Shown piece after piece: positions 10,679 to 22,600 of a stretch of DNA of 64,000 nucleotides. A model generated the notes under the pieces. It was given only the letters and a program-made list of their open reading frames with translations. It was not told the DNA's origin and ran no database searches. The translations under genes and the position numbers were made by a program. The first letter of the stretch is position 1; each line of letters begins with the position of its first letter. Source of the stretch: Hyphodiscus hymeniophilus (lineage: Eukaryota; Ascomycota; Leotiomycetes; Helotiales; Hyphodiscaceae); the NCBI GenBank assembly GCA_016508695.1, contig VNKQ01000002.1, forward strand, positions 62,001 through 126,000. Reading direction: 5' to 3'.

Positions 10679-10950
10679 AAATTGTGGCAGATTGGTATAT
10701 AGCAGGTAAGAATTGTTAGAATTGTAGGACAGAATATATCGGAAAACATACGCATTGAGAGATTTGCTCTACAGAATATGACTTTGATTATATGGTTGGC
10801 ATTGAATGGGTGATGCACTTCATAGCTATACTGTTTCCCTCGAATTTTTCAATTCTTTCCCACCTCATCAAGTCGCCAGATACATTCCATTCCATAGTTA
10901 AAGCCCGAATACCATTCATTCACTGTATCTTCAAAACCATTTGACTAGAG

Positions 10951-11211
10951 TCACTTCTGCTCCCCAACAGCACGTACATCCGCACCGCCCGCCTCCCTCA
11001 CATCGCTCCCTTTCGTAGCTGGCCCTCGGAGCCCAGTCGTCGAGCCCTGCCCACTGGAGTCGATATCCGCCTCAAGTCCACCGCTTCCGACATTGACGTT
11101 CCGCGCATCTGCTGAGTTCCAATCTGATGCTGTGGGGGGATCTTCAGGAAGAGGGAGGTTCGCCTGACGTTCTGCGATAATGTCTGCTTTGGATTGCTGT
11201 TGTCCGGACAT
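10951..11211 (-). CDS. Small conserved-type hydrophilic fungal protein
   Basis: An 86-residue protein from ATG at 11211 (MSGQQQSKADIIAERQANLP) to stop at 10951. It is strongly hydrophilic, with no signal peptide or membrane segment. The order ADIIAERQANLP, DWNSADARNVNVGSGG and a Gly/Ser-rich tail ending GADVRAVGEQK resembles a small Pezizomycotina protein of unknown function; this rests on memory, not a search. I chose the internal ATG because a good intron (11223-11275, GTAAGT...CCCAG) can be placed in the 5' leader immediately upstream, making the upstream in-frame codons intronic. Confidence 0.72.
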   Translation of the reverse strand: MSGQQQSKADIIAERQANLPLPEDPPTASDWNSADARNVNVGSGGLEADIDSSGQGSTTGLRGPATKGSDVREAGGADVRAVGEQK

Positions 11212-11275
11212 TTTGGGATTGGCTGGGAATGTCAGATACCGGGAGCTGCGACGGTCGAGAGATTTGATCACTTAC

Positions 11276-11798
11276 TTGTGTGTAGGATTGGAATAGAGTT
11301 TGATACTTGTGATACTTTTGATTTTGGTTTTGGAGAAATGAAAGATTTTGAGCATTAATTGTAGAGGAAAGGAAGAGAGAGGTCGAATTGAAATGGTCAA
11401 AAAGAACAACCAAACCTTTCGCGATGACGCCAGAAGTTTCCATTAAACTGAACGAATGTCATGCCATGTCATGGATCTCCACCAGCTCCACCAGCTCGGT
11501 GGAGTTGCTGGTTCAGTAAAGGAAGTAGCATTCGCCATACAAGAGGCTGGACTGTATGTCCGAATGTTTTGTTGAATGACGTTTAGTCTGACCAGGATTG
11601 TGGATTCTGCTCCAACGAACGTTTGATGACTGAGAAATATGGCAACACAGCAAATCCTCCCATGGATTACAATTCGCAGAAGGGTTCAGATACCCCTCAA
11701 TTGGTATCATTATTCGTCCAAGTAAACGCCTCCTGGGCAGTCTGTGCCTCAATTCATCCCGTGACTCCAAGACATTACTCGCCAAATATCTACAGCTA
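11276..11798. other. Intergenic; hairpin at 11486-11504
   Basis: Promoter of the small gene on the left and 3' flank of gamma-tubulin. No gene seen. CTCCACC-AGCTC-GGTGGAG (11486-11504) is a perfect 7-bp stem with a 5-base loop, in a short CTCCACCAG-repeat patch. Confidence 0.5.
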
Positions 11799-13505
11799 TC
11801 ACGGCGCTCTCTTGTCACCAGCTTCACCCTCGGCTGCTTTACCTGCATCAGGGTTGAGATAATCCGCATTCTCGGCAGCTTCATACTCCGCAATCAAATC
11901 CGTCACGACTTCTCTGGCCTCATCGAATTCGTTGAGGTTGTCGGCAAACGGTGCAGTTTTCTTGTAGCCTTCCATGAAAGCATTGCGTTTCCGCATCCCA
12001 TCGTATTGCCGAACAATACGTTTGAAAAGCTTCAGAAGATTAGCAGATTGGTCATCTTCGTTGAAGGATACTCACAGTTGCAATGCTGGTGTGATTTGCC
12101 AACATTAGACCACTGACTCGGTGGTTCATGGGAATATACGGACTCTTCTTGGTCAGGGCAACTTGAATACTTGCAGGCCCCCAAGGAATGAAAGTAGCTA
12201 GCTTGCGTTCTCTGATACGAAGAAGACTCTTGTGAACATCCGTTGGATCCACATCTCCCTGAATAACATTCAGGATCGAGATGTAGCAGCTCTTCTTGCC
12301 AGGGATTGTAGAAACCATGCGATTCTTTGGTTGGAGCAATCTACGCATCACATCCAACACAGTAGTTTTGCGAACTGTCTTGGCTTGCTCAATGTTGTCG
12401 CCTGTGAAAGGCGTGTAGGAGGTCATCAGGAAATGGCACCGAGGAGTGGGTATGAGTGAGGCAATGATGCTGACCAGGTCATTGTGCATGTATCCTGGGT
12501 ATCGAAGTGTTGTAGTACTTGCTGACATGACCGTAGAGACCTAAGGGGGTCAGTAAAAATTGTGCTCCTCGTGAGACGTTGACAAACCAGTTGATTCGTC
12601 TGCTGGAATGAAGGTTCTTGAACATGCAACCTATCTGCTGCAATGCGAGATAGTGCTCCATTGTCCAGAACCACAACAGAGTCCGCATTTTGTGTCAACC
12701 TGCGCATTGAGAGCAAACTGTTGTATGGGTGCACTACCACATCTCCAGAGTTTGTCGTGTCCGGAAATACCGAGTATGTCTGAATGATTTTCTTAGGAAA
12801 GCGGTCGTTCAGTCTCTCAAGAAGAAAGGAACCAAGACCAGATCCAGTACCTCCTGCTATCGAATGAAGCATCATAAACCCCTAAACCTATCAGAATACT
12901 GCCGACAAACCCTCAGCCAACCAGTATCACGCACCTCTAGGGAGTCACTTCCATCTGCCTCTCGATCTATCATTTCCATGATGTCCTCATGAACAGATTC
13001 TCCAGTTTGGTATCCATCTCCCCAGTTGTTCGCCGCTCCCACGCCATTCTTGCCAACGAAGAAGTTCTCTGGATTGTAGATGTTCTTGTAAGGACCGGTT
13101 TGAATTCCATTGATGACCTGAAATTTGGGATTAGCCACAGCGCACCATATATCCACATGTCAGGGTCCGTACACGGGGTTCCAGGTCAATTAAGATAGCT
13201 CGAGGGATATATCGCGTGTCGTCCGACTGGTAGAAGAACACATCCTTCCTGTCACCGCCTTCTGTCGCAAACTCCTCTAAGTTTCCATCTTGACTTATAC
13301 CATGTTCCTGGCAGAGCTGCTGCCAAAACTGACTTCCAACTATCATATGCCAGCGTATTAGATCACCATCCAGAGGCCCAAGGTGTATTGGTGGGGTTTG
13401 AACTGACTGCTATTGCCGCACTGACCGGCTTGGACAGTGATGATTTCTCTGTCCTTTGGTGAGCATAGTTCAAATCAAAGGGATCAAGTAAATTTACCTT
13501 GGCAT
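11799..13505 (-). CDS. TUB4: Gamma-tubulin
   Basis: Microtubule-nucleating tubulin of the spindle pole body (mipA in Aspergillus, TUB4 in yeast). Seven exons, in coding order: 13505-13498, 13448-13408, 13339-13173, 13117-12935, 12881-12588, 12540-12076, 12029-11799, giving 462 residues, normal for the family. The first coding exon is only 8 bases (ATG CCA AG); splicing restores MPREIITVQAGQCGNSIGSQ, the gamma-tubulin N-terminus. The tubulin GTP-binding signature GGTGSGLGSFLLERL follows the fourth intron. NADSVVVLDNGALSRIA, RYPGYMHNDLVSIIASLIP and YEAAENADYLNP are typical of gamma rather than alpha or beta tubulin. The tail is acidic, Gly/Ala-rich. All junctions keep phase. It diverges from NUP85, with 296 bases between the start codons. 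Confidence 0.97.
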
Positions 13506-13801
13506 TATCTGTACATCCACGGGTATCTGGGAGTCTCGTAATCCAAGTGAGTGCCAAATATTGGTTAGATTTGTGTCTAGGAGGGGTCGCGTTGACTTCT
13601 GTAAAGTAAGACGCGCCAGGTCGCGCTAGTGAAATAAAGCCCTGTCAGTACTCAATTGTTGACGATGCAGACCATGCGACAGTAGCTTGCAAATGATACC
13701 TTTTCAAACATCAACCTCGTCCAGTTTCTTCACCTCTTGTCAGTCCTCGGATATTAGTGGCTCTCCATTACTGTAATTGGCTCTTTGAGCACACCGACAA
13801 T
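13506..13801. promoter_or_regulatory. Bidirectional promoter, gamma-tubulin / NUP85
   Basis: Only 296 bases separate the divergent start codons, so both genes must share this sequence. It includes an ACGCGCC patch near 13610. No clear TATA box was seen on either strand. Confidence 0.6.
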
Positions 13802-16800
13802 ATGGTTGGGTTCCAAGCGCCCTCGTTCTCCTCAAGCCCTCCATCAACACCAGACAAAGTGTCCAGCAATCCATTTTCATTTGGAGCAACAGGCCCTTCA
13901 ACTACACCAGCAGGTCCACCACCATCTTCAGCTGGCTCATTCACCCCTGCTGGACCCCCTCCCTCGTCGGTGTTTGGTAGCTCTATGCTAGGCGGCACAA
14001 ACGCCATTAAGCCTCTGTCGTACTCGAAACAAGGCACCTTTGAGCCTTCAAAGCTTCAATTCGAGAGCCCCAAATCCTCTGCCGCTAGCTTCAGACCGTC
14101 CGGGCTTGCCAATGAATACCAGTCATCTCCACAAAGAGGCTACTACGCTCCCCAAGACGATGATGAGGAAGAAGAGTCAGTGGAACAATACTCCGAAGAA
14201 GAAGAAGAAGAGCAGGGTGGCTATGGAAATCAGGAGAGATACGTGGAGGTTGATGATGCGATGACTGACGAAGTTGCTCAGTACGAAGACGATGAAACAG
14301 GCGATGGCTATCAATTTAACATGCCGGGATCGAGTGCCAGAGGAGCGTTGGACGAGGACAGCAACTCAGATCTGGACCTTGCGACACCGGAAGCTCTGAG
14401 AGACAGTCGGCTCATGAGTCTCCGAGAATCGACGTTTCCGACACAGCCAAAGCCTTCGATGTATGGCAAGATTGCGAAGGATATTTACAGCCAGATGAGC
14501 TTCCCAGCAGTGACCGAATCGGATGATCTTGTCTTGGATACAGAAGCAATTGTTGCGAGGCTCTACGTCGAGGATACTGAGGGAGCGGATAATGAAGAGA
14601 CGCTTCAGCGTGCTCTATTGCTTGTTTCTGGCGAACTCACAAAGCTTTGGGCTACATACGATAAAAACACTGCTATCCTCGATTCTGAGGAGTACACCAC
14701 AGCCATTGGACCAGGTCCTAGAGCATCAAAATTTGCCAAAGCAAACTTCATAGCAGGTCTTACGTTACAGATACATCACCCTCAAGTGGACGACTCAAGT
14801 TCATTCAAACCGAAAGCCAAGCCTCTGCCACGAATCATGCTCGAGTGGATAGACCAATATCATGATCCTTATCCTCAGTCGCTCGAGGAGATTGGAGCAC
14901 ACAGACCTAGTCCAGCAAACCATCACCTTTTTTGGGACACGATACTGAACGCACTGCTCCGTGGCAAAGTATTGGCTGTTGTCAATATGATGAAAGGTGC
15001 TGGCTGGAAAGATGCAAGATCCGATATGGATGATGTCCGAATTCAATCGAGCCAGGCAGGCTACTCCGGTGTTGCTCTCGCAAATGTGCAAAAGGTCATT
15101 GATGCTGCAACACAAGTTCTTTCGCACTGCCCAGCTGTGTATGGTGACTGGAATATTCGAAGTCCTGACTGGGCCATGTTTCGAATGCGAATTTCTCAAA
15201 CCTTGGCAGATCTGAAGCGCTTCGCTGAGGGACGAGATAGTAACTTCAATGAGTCAGTAGACGCCGCTAAGTCCTCGAGACTAAATGCATCCGATACATA
15301 CAGCCAATCAGTCAGAAGGGCCGAAAGTCGAGTGCCGTGGCATATCTATCAGAGACTTGTTACGCTGTACGGTATTGTGATGGGAGAGACGGATGCCATT
15401 ATCGAGAATGCTCAGGATTGGTGTGAAGCCACAGTTGGGTTACTTGTATGGTGGGACGAAGCAAACGATGAAAGACGGGGATCGCTCGGTCGATCTCGCT
15501 CCGGCAGAGATTCCGATACAGATACATACATTTGGAAGCTTCGGAAAGCTTTCAATGCAGCGACTTCCGGCTCCACCGATTTCCAAGTCAATACCCTTGA
15601 TCCTGTCGAGGTAGCTTTAGCGTCGCTTTTGGAAGGGGAAAATGAGGCGGTGATTGGCTTCCTGCGATCTTGGTCAGGCCCAGTCTCCTCTGCTGTTGCA
15701 GAAGTTGCTTCTCTTGCTGGTTGGCTTCCGCAAGCTGAATCGCGAGATCTTATCAACATGGGCAGCCTCGATCAAGACGACCTGGATTTACTCGGTATTG
15801 AATCGTCGCCCTCGAAGACTGATGGTGTCAAAGATCAGACACTTATTGCATATGCTAGAGCGGTTGCAGAACGCGACACGCTAAGTTCACGCGGCATCAC
15901 GAGAGAAGGCTGGCAGTTGGCAATTGCATTGCTTGGCAGACTTGATTCTACTTCTCGTTCCGAAGAGATGATTGTAAATTTCCTGGACCGTTTTGAACTA
16001 GATTCATCAGCAACTGTAGACAAGCTTTGGGTACTGCTCAATGATATTGGCATGACCCAACATGCGGAGAGTACAGCAGAGGTAAGAAGCTTAGCCTTCG
16101 TGTCGAACTGTCTGAACTAATGATCTCTAGAAATATGCCACGGATCTTGCAGAAAACACCCACAAATACGGCGAGGCGTTGTGGTATTACGCTTTAGCTC
16201 ATCGGACACAGAAAGTTAAGGATGTTTTGGATTTGCTCATCTCCCTATCCTTGGTCCAATCCACAGCATATCCTGCAGATCCAGAGCTTGACGATCATCT
16301 CCGCCGTCTGGTATCATCTCCGCGTGATACTTTGACTCAGATGTCTAAAATGGACGGTGAGGGTGCCGAGCTCCTGCACAAGACGCTTAGTGGTTATGCC
16401 ACGCTACGAAAGTTCTACACCCTCCGAGACGAGCAACTAAACGTCTCCAAACAATCGTCTGTTTCTCGAACACAAGAGGCAGCCGCTGCCCTACTTGCAG
16501 TCATCAGCAGCTCCGACGATAACATCACAGGCGGTCTCTATGACGAAGAAAGAGGTGCAGTTGTGAACGTCGACTTTCTCCTCGCATTATTGGGCGAGGC
16601 AATGGTTTTCGTCAACCAACCTGGATCAACTCTCATAGTTTCTCAGATCGAAACCCTTTTGAAAGCCATTGAGGACCTCCAAACAGTGGGGCCGCGTGTG
16701 TATTCGGCATGCAGCGAGTTTTTGCAGACCGTCATTGCCTCAGGCCAAGGATTGAAGGGCTCTTCTCCTACCGACATGCTGAGGAAATCCTCGTCGGGCG

Positions 16801-17030
16801 CTAGCGGAAGCAGCTTCTCGATGGTGGGTAGCTCGATGTTTGCCTCGCAACTCAAGCAATCCATGAGCAGTAGCGGGGTGTTGGTGAAGGGCAATATCAA
16901 GCGGGGATGGGATTGGAGACGAGGCATCTCGGCGAGCATGAAGGCGGAGGATGTTTTGAGAATCTTGAGACTTGGGCTAGCCAAAGACCTGGCGAAGGCG
17001 TGGCTTATTGAGATAGATAATAAGATGTAA
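13802..17030 (+). CDS. NUP85: Nucleoporin Nup85 (Y-complex scaffold)
   Basis: Structural subunit of the outer-ring Nup84/Nup107 complex of the nuclear pore. Exons 13802-16081 and 16131-17030 (intron 16082-16130, GTAAGA...TCTAG) give 1059 residues. The first ATG of the frame opens MVGFQAPSFSSSPPSTPDK, then comes a Pro/Ser-rich FSFG-containing disordered head, an acidic segment (DDDEEEESVEQYSEEEEEE) and a long alpha-helical body. The body contains FWDTILNALLRGKVLAVVNM, and SRVPWHIYQRLVTLYGIVMG further on, characteristic of Nup85 helical repeats. After the intron the helices continue with HKYGEALWYYALAHR and end DLAKAWLIEIDNKM. The head is longer than in yeast Nup85, as often seen in filamentous fungi. 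Alternatives such as other helical-solenoid nucleoporins are less likely. Confidence 0.85.
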
Positions 17031-17304
17031 TTGTAGATCGTAAGATGTAACGCCGCATTGGGTTGGCGTTAGAAGTTGGTCTGATACTCGAAATGGAGTA
17101 AACGGGAAGCGTAGCGTCCTGATATGAGAGCAAATAAAACAATGATACCCACGTTCATCATTGCATGAACCAAAGAGTATTTGATTGCTGATGGTTTGAC
17201 ACTGACCAGTGTAGCGTTAATTATATTGCATCTCATCACAGATGAAGCTCTATCTATGCCAGCGTCCTTTTATTGCCGCCCTCTACACCTGCATATCCTA
17301 ACAT

Positions 17305-18367
17305 CTAGAAGCCATCAACCTTAACGCCCTTCTCCTTCTCCAGAACCAACCTCTCATTATTAGCATCCACCCACCACCGATGACTCGGATCCGTCCCAAT
17401 AAACCTCCCCTCCCCATCCATCTCATCCCACGGCTTCGGCGCGAGGATATAATGGACATTCTTGACCCTGTCATCCCTCCAGATCGGCCTGTGCACATCC
17501 TCCCACCGCAGCGTCTTCAAGGCGTTGTAGATGTACGGGAGCGGCACCCAGCGGCCTTTGTAGAGATCCGACAGCAGGGACTGGTCCGCGAAATCCATGT
17601 TTACCGCATCGGCTTCCATGTGCGCGACGATCTGGTTGTAGACGGCGGTCGAGGGGTTCACGACTTGCAGGCCACCGTTCATGAAGCCTAGGGGACCGAC
17701 GGATGGGTCGGCACCGGTCGTCTGGGCGATCTCGGGGGTGTCGTGTTGGGATGTGAAGGCGCAGTTTTCTTGGATCCTGCTCGACGTCAGTTTCTCTTCA
17801 CTCATGCGGAACCGGAAAGGCTGGGGGAGAGTCAAGGGTAACATACCAGTCCTTGGGATAGTGCGGCTTCTTCAATGGATTACAGACACACGCATGGCCC
17901 GCCGCAAAGACCTTCTTCCCCTTCCCCTCCAAGCTCGGCGGGTCGAGCTCCATGTCCATGAGCTCGTCCATGTTCCGCAAGACCAGCATGTCGCTGTCGA
18001 GCTGCACGACGCGCTCGTACTCGACCAGGCTGAAAGGGGTGAGTTTGGACCAGCAGTCGTAGAAGCGGGGGTCGTTGGAATAGTCCTTGCCCGCCTTGGG
18101 GAGGAGGTATTCGATGCGCTGCTTGGGGATGCCGCGGGCCTCAAGAGCGGCGTGGCCCTCGGCGGGGAAGGCGTCGGTGTAGAGTGCTACGAGGGGGTAT
18201 TTGGAGCCATGCTTCTTGAGAGAGGAGTCGAGCGTTAGGAGGCCCGAGACGTAGTTTGTGTTTGTGATGAGGGTTGTCCAGACTATTTGCTGTCAGCTTC
18301 CTTTCTCTCTCCCATTGAAAATCGACGTACCCTTCTTGGACGCGGTGACTCTCTTTCGTTCGCCCAT
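17305..18367 (-). CDS. Glycosyltransferase family 8 (glycogenin-like)
   Basis: Retaining glycosyltransferase expected to use a nucleotide sugar and Mn2+. Exons 18367-18331, 18282-17847 and 17776-17305 give 314 residues. The first exon is 37 bases (MGERKRVTASKK), then VWTTLITNTNYVSGLLTLD opens the Rossmann-type fold. The DxD motif is in VVQLDSDMLVLRNMDEL. It is followed by FAAGHACVCNP, GFMNGGLQVVNPS, DQSLLSDLYKGRW and the C-terminal HYILAPKPWDE, the H..(x)..KPW block of the family. There is no signal peptide or membrane anchor, so a cytosolic enzyme is likely. Substrate cannot be read from the sequence; glycogenin itself is possible, but the protein lacks a long C-terminal extension. It diverges from the mitochondrial carrier to its right. 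Confidence 0.9.
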
Positions 18368-18915
18368 TTTTGCTTCTGTGTTGAAAGAGATTGAAGGGAC
18401 AGATTTCGCCAGGGAAGAAGAGTTTATTGTTGAGAAGGTAAAAGACAGGCTCAACGGAACGCTTTGCCTAAGACTTTACGCCCAGACGTTTAAAGATACA
18501 ATGCGCATCATGAAGCTCTTCATAAATACACTGAGAATGTTCAGACTGCCACGCAAAGACTTACGATGGATGTGGAATATGTTGTTTTCTTCTGCGACAA
18601 CCCCACCAAGGGCGCCAGTCCGGCTAAACTTAAATCCTTAAGTCCATCGCGCAATCTCGAATGTACAGGGGCGTGGACCCCTGAAGATCCGAGCGTTCGG
18701 CGCGTCAATCAGTCAGCAAGCGCAAGTGAGCGTCATAGCGGTGCTGTTGATATTGATAGAGCTTTATTTCTTTCTCTATCTACTCTGGTGCTTCGGGTGA
18801 TCTGACATTCGAGACGACCACTTCAGAGATAGGCCGGATCTGTGAGTCGAGTCTTGAACGACGCAGAAGTACACATGTCCACTGTCCGGTATCGAACGAT
18901 CGAGGAAGAGGGCTC
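18368..18915. promoter_or_regulatory. Bidirectional promoter, GT8 / mitochondrial carrier
   Basis: The 548 bases between divergent starts. A short frame at 18258-18641 overlaps the GT8 intron and promoter and has no family features. No specific element recognised. Confidence 0.45.
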
Positions 18916-20102
18916 ATGTCGACCCAGGCGGGGCAGGATGCCTTGAAGAGAACGTCAGTGAGAGATAGATCAGCTGTGGTTACCATGGCGAAGGAGGACA
19001 AGAGGGAGAGCGCGAAGAACTACAAGGGCTTTGTTGCGGGTGTTTTCTCTGGCATTGCGAAGTTGACTGGTCAGTATTCCTTTGTTTCTATCCTAGTCCG
19101 TAACTGCTATCAGCGAACTCTTGAGATTATTTATGTGTCGGTTCGATCATCAATTGGACCTGCTTTCTCAGCATAACGTCTTCTTCCAAGCCTCTACCCA
19201 ACAACTAGGACTCATACTAACGCTCATCAGTCGGTCACCCCTTCGACACCATCAAAGTCCGTCTCCAAACCTCAGACAAATCCCGCTTCTCAGGACCCCT
19301 TCAATGCCTCCTCCTCACCGTCCGGAAAGAAGGTTTATCCGGGCTCTACAAAGGCGCCACGCCTCCTCTCGTCGGGTGGATGTTCATGGACTCCATCATG
19401 TTAGGCTCTCTAACATTCTACCGTCGAATCCTGCACCAAACACTCTTCAACCCAAACCGAATGTCCTTTCCCCTCTCCCTAGACCGCAACCCACCGCTCC
19501 CCCCATCCGACCTCCACAGACTCCCCACCATCGGCCACGCAATGGCAGGCGTGATGGCCGGCGCAACAGTCTCCTTCATCGCCGCGCCCGTCGAGCACAT
19601 AAAAGCACGTCTGCAGATCCAATATTCCAGCCAGAAGTCCGAGCGCCTGTACAAGGGGCCCGTCGATTGCGCGCGCAAGATCTACCGCTTCCACGGCATG
19701 AGGGGCATCTACCACGGGCTCTCTGCCACGCTCCTCTTCCGCTCCTTCTTCTTCTTCTGGTGGGGCTCCTACGACGTCTTCACGCGGCTGCTGACCTCGC
19801 ACACGGCGCTCAGCACGCCCGCGGTCAACTTCTGGGCGGGCGGCCTCAGCGCGCAGGTCTTCTGGTGCACCAGCTACCCGTCGGATGTCGTGAAGCAGAG
19901 GATCATGACGGATCCGCTGGCGGGTGGCTTGGGGGATGGGGTGAGGAGGTTTGACGGGTGGAGGAGTGCGGCGGAGACGGTCTATAGAGAGAATGGGTGG
20001 AGGGGGTACTGGAGGGGTTTCGTGCCGTGCTTTTTGAGGGCGTTTCCTGCGAATGCTATGGCGCTTGTGGCTTTTGAAGGGGTTATGAGAGCTTTGCCTT
20101 GA
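18916..20102 (+). CDS. Mitochondrial carrier (SLC25 family)
   Basis: Inner-membrane metabolite transporter. Exons 18916-19069 and 19231-20102 (intron 19070-19230) give 341 residues; a downstream ATG at 18985 would give 318 residues, nearer the usual size. All three carrier signatures are present: GHPFDTIKVRLQ (just after the splice), APVEHIKARLQ and YPSDVVKQRI, each ending a first-of-pair helix. Matching RKEGLSGLYKGATPPLVGW, HGMRGIYHGL and NGWRGYWRGF loops are also present. KGFVAGVFSGIAKLT opens helix 1. The unusual SFFFFWW run is in an even-numbered helix. The pattern resembles the ornithine/carnitine/YMC branch, but the substrate-contact residues were not modelled, so the substrate is undecided. 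Confidence 0.92.
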
Positions 20103-20448
20103 CTCGTGGTTGGGAGTGAGTGTCTTGATATGGATGAGCATTGTAGGCGTTTGGGGGGCAAGATTGTGGGATTGTAGACTACTTTATACCATCTCTATTC
20201 ATAGAAATTCAACAGGAACCACTCCTCTTTGTATTCGTCTCTGCTGTGTCACATTGATGCGCTTATGCATGAATCCATTTCTCATGTGCATAATTGGAGT
20301 GTATCATTCGAGTGCATCATCGGAGATCTTCATTGAGGGACAGAAGCAGCTTAGCATTGATCAGCTATCAGCTACATGACCATAACCATCCCATCACCAG
20401 TCAACCCTTCCACAGTCCACCAGTCCACCACGTATGCAGACCCACCCC
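20103..20448. other. Convergent 3' intergenic region
   Basis: Between the convergent stops of the carrier and eL22. No coding sequence or structured RNA recognised. Confidence 0.5.
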
Positions 20449-21119
20449 TTACTCATCATCCTCATCAGCCTCGTCGTTGACGACGTTGAAGAAGCGGAGC
20501 TCGTACACGCCCTTCGAGGTAGACACGACACGGAGCCAGTCACGCAGCTGCTGCTTCTTGAGGAACTTCTTCGTCCTTCACACGCACAGTCAGCATATAT
20601 CCCGGAACCAGGAAAAGCGCAATCCCATCCTCACGCGAAGGTGCGGGATGGGGTAGGGCGTTTCTTGTGGTGGACGTACAAGTACTTGAGATAGCGACCC
20701 GAGAACTCCTTGTGCGCGATGACCTCGATCTTGCCCTCGCCCTGCTGGGAGATCTGGACGACGTCGCCCAGGTTCCCCACGCGGCCGTCGACCTTGATCT
20801 TGTCCTGGAGGAACTTCTCAAAGGCGGAGACGTCGAAGATCTTGTCGGATGCGGGCTGGGAGGCGTTGATGATGAACTTCTCGCCGTTAGCTTATTGTAC
20901 TTTGAATGCACCGGTCATCCGCCTTTCCCTAGGTGTATACTTGGGGAAAGCGATCATGTAAAGGGAGACGTACCTTTCTGGTGACCTTGGCCTGCTTGCC
21001 CTTGGGCCCTGACTTCTATTCGTAAAACTTAGCCTACTGTATCACGCCGCAACCTCGAGGGTGACCTCGAGTTGGGCCAACAGCAAAGCGGTTCATGTAC
21101 ATACTGTGGATGGTGCCAT
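20449..21119 (-). CDS. RPL22: Large ribosomal subunit protein eL22
   Basis: Cytosolic 60S ribosomal protein. Exons, in coding order: 21119-21105, 21015-20974, 20876-20680 and 20575-20449, giving 126 residues. The start exon is only MAPST; the second encodes KSGPKGKQAKVTRK, basic as expected for the eL22 N-terminus. The body reads FIINASQPASDKIFDVSAF, then FLQDKIKVDGRVGNLGDVV and GRYLKYL-TKKFLKKQQLRDWL across the last intron, and it ends in the acidic tail NDEADEDDE. Introns are 89, 97 and 104 bases, with the coding density in the middle exon. Acceptor choice at the second exon (K-S-G versus S-G) and third exon (one K more or less) is the only uncertainty; I used the options that match the family best. 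Confidence 0.94.
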
Positions 21120-21972
21120 TGTGTCGAGATGATTCGCAAAGAAGTTTAATCCTGCGGTACTCGAATTGTGTTTGAGGGCGTGTTGTCGGGAGGTGGGAAA
21201 AGTTCTGGCGAATTTTGGTTGTGCGAGGGAAAGTTCGAGCTAAGCGAGAGTTGACGTTCACGCCTTGCGCTTTGGTGTTATGCCTCAGGCAAGACACTAC
21301 ATCTTTGCCGGAGAAGTCACCAATGGCGAATTGGAAAGGTTTAGGAATAGTTGGTACGGCCTGAAATAATGAACCTACTTCAATTGAATTACGCTAGAGC
21401 AACTCAGGGGTTTGAATTGGCACTTTAGTTTGATTATTGATGCGACCGTTAATTCCTGATGTTTCAGGATAGCATCATCCTACCGTTGTGCCCGGAGCTG
21501 GTGCACCAAAGTAGTGGAATTTACGGAAACTCGCAGAGAACGCTGCCAATTTTATCTGGAACCGTCACTACACAGCAATCAAAAGGACTACAAATCAATC
21601 GCAAAGCACATAGATCAAGTTCAGGGTATCATTTGATTCCATTAGTGTAATGCCATCCTAATCACCTAAGCCACAGTCCGTAGACATGCTGGCAGAAAAC
21701 AACGCAAGAATCCCATGTCCGTTGCAATGCCAATGCATTAGCCTCAATCAACCCCTTGCCCTCGTGTCATCCTTCCAAGCCACGACCTGCAGGTGTGTGC
21801 CGAGTAAGAAAGTTAAAGGCCGAGAATTCCGTGACGAGGAATGACGGGAACACGAACGCGAAACGCCTGATGAATGGATTTGTAGAAAAACAGTCGATGA
21901 GGGTTATGGGAGTCGGCGCTCATCAGAGATGGAGGTAGAGGCGCGAAAAGTGTGAAGCGTCATGGTCGGTTT
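21120..21972. other. Intergenic; eL22 promoter and PMP3 3' flank
   Basis: Both neighbours are on the minus strand, so this holds the eL22 promoter. Short frames here (for example 21459-21650) show no protein features. Nothing else seen. Confidence 0.5.
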
Positions 21973-22336
21973 CTAGTATTTCAGAATGATGTACAGGGCG
22001 TGGATGACTGGGGGGATGTTTGTTAGTTTGAGTGCCGATGCGCGACAGAGGGGGCTGGACTCACTGCCGGGGATGTAACCAAGAATTGTCAACAGAATGT
22101 TGATCAGGAGATCAGCACCGCATCCACGCTCGAGGAAGACACCAAGAGGAGGGAGGATGACGGCGAGAATGATCTTGCAGATGTCGCTGGATGAAGTAGG
22201 TCAGTCATCGCGTTCTCTTCTTCTTCAAGACTGAGGCCAAGGGCGTCGCAGGAGGCAGCGAGACAAAGCTGGGGAGAGGATGGCTTTGCGCTGAGAAGGG
22301 CTGGAAAGGTCTCTCTTACCTGGCTGTGAAAGGCAT
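21973..22336 (-). CDS. PMP3: Plasma membrane proteolipid 3 (PMP3/UPF0057)
   Basis: Tiny two-helix membrane proteolipid that affects plasma-membrane potential and salt sensitivity. Exons 22336-22320, 22186-22065 and 22007-21973 encode 57 residues, the standard size. The first exon is 17 bases (MPFTAS split in the Ser codon). Helix 1 is CKIILAVILPPLGVFLERG with the invariant Pro-Pro-Leu-Gly-Val, then CGADLLINILLTILGYIPG, and the ending is IIHALYIILKY. Introns are 133 and 57 bases. The gene is too broken up to stand out as an open frame, but every junction is in phase. It diverges from the GTPase gene at 23640. Confidence 0.97.
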
Positions 22337-22557
22337 TTTGGGTGAGTTTTGGGTTTGGAATTGAGGGTTTTGGAAATGTGTTTGGTGAGATTGATGTATG
22401 GTTTCTTAACAGTGGGTTTAGTGTTTGGTGCGAGTAAGTGTGTGTGAGAGAAGTAAGGGAGAGGGAGACAAAAGCATTTATAACACAGGAGCCGTCTGGT
22501 TATTTAAAGGGTTCTCGCTACCAGCACACTCGAAGCAACCAACGTCATCCATGATAA

Positions 22558-22600
22558 ACCAGCCATCCAAGCCATCCAGCCATCCAGCCATTCTAGCCAT
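22558..22600 (+). repeat. Short CCAGCCAT/CCAAGCCAT repeat
   Basis: Five imperfect copies of an AGCCATCC-type unit, about 225-265 bases upstream of the PMP3 start. Confidence 0.6.

Larger units (their letters stand above)
9993..10950. other. Intergenic region with E-box palindrome and minisatellite
   Basis: This region separates two small minus-strand genes and includes the promoter of the left one. No coding sequence is convincing. It holds the palindrome GGTCACGTGACC at 10417, the 11-bp minisatellite at 10475-10595 and a pair of direct repeats flanking it. Confidence 0.6.
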
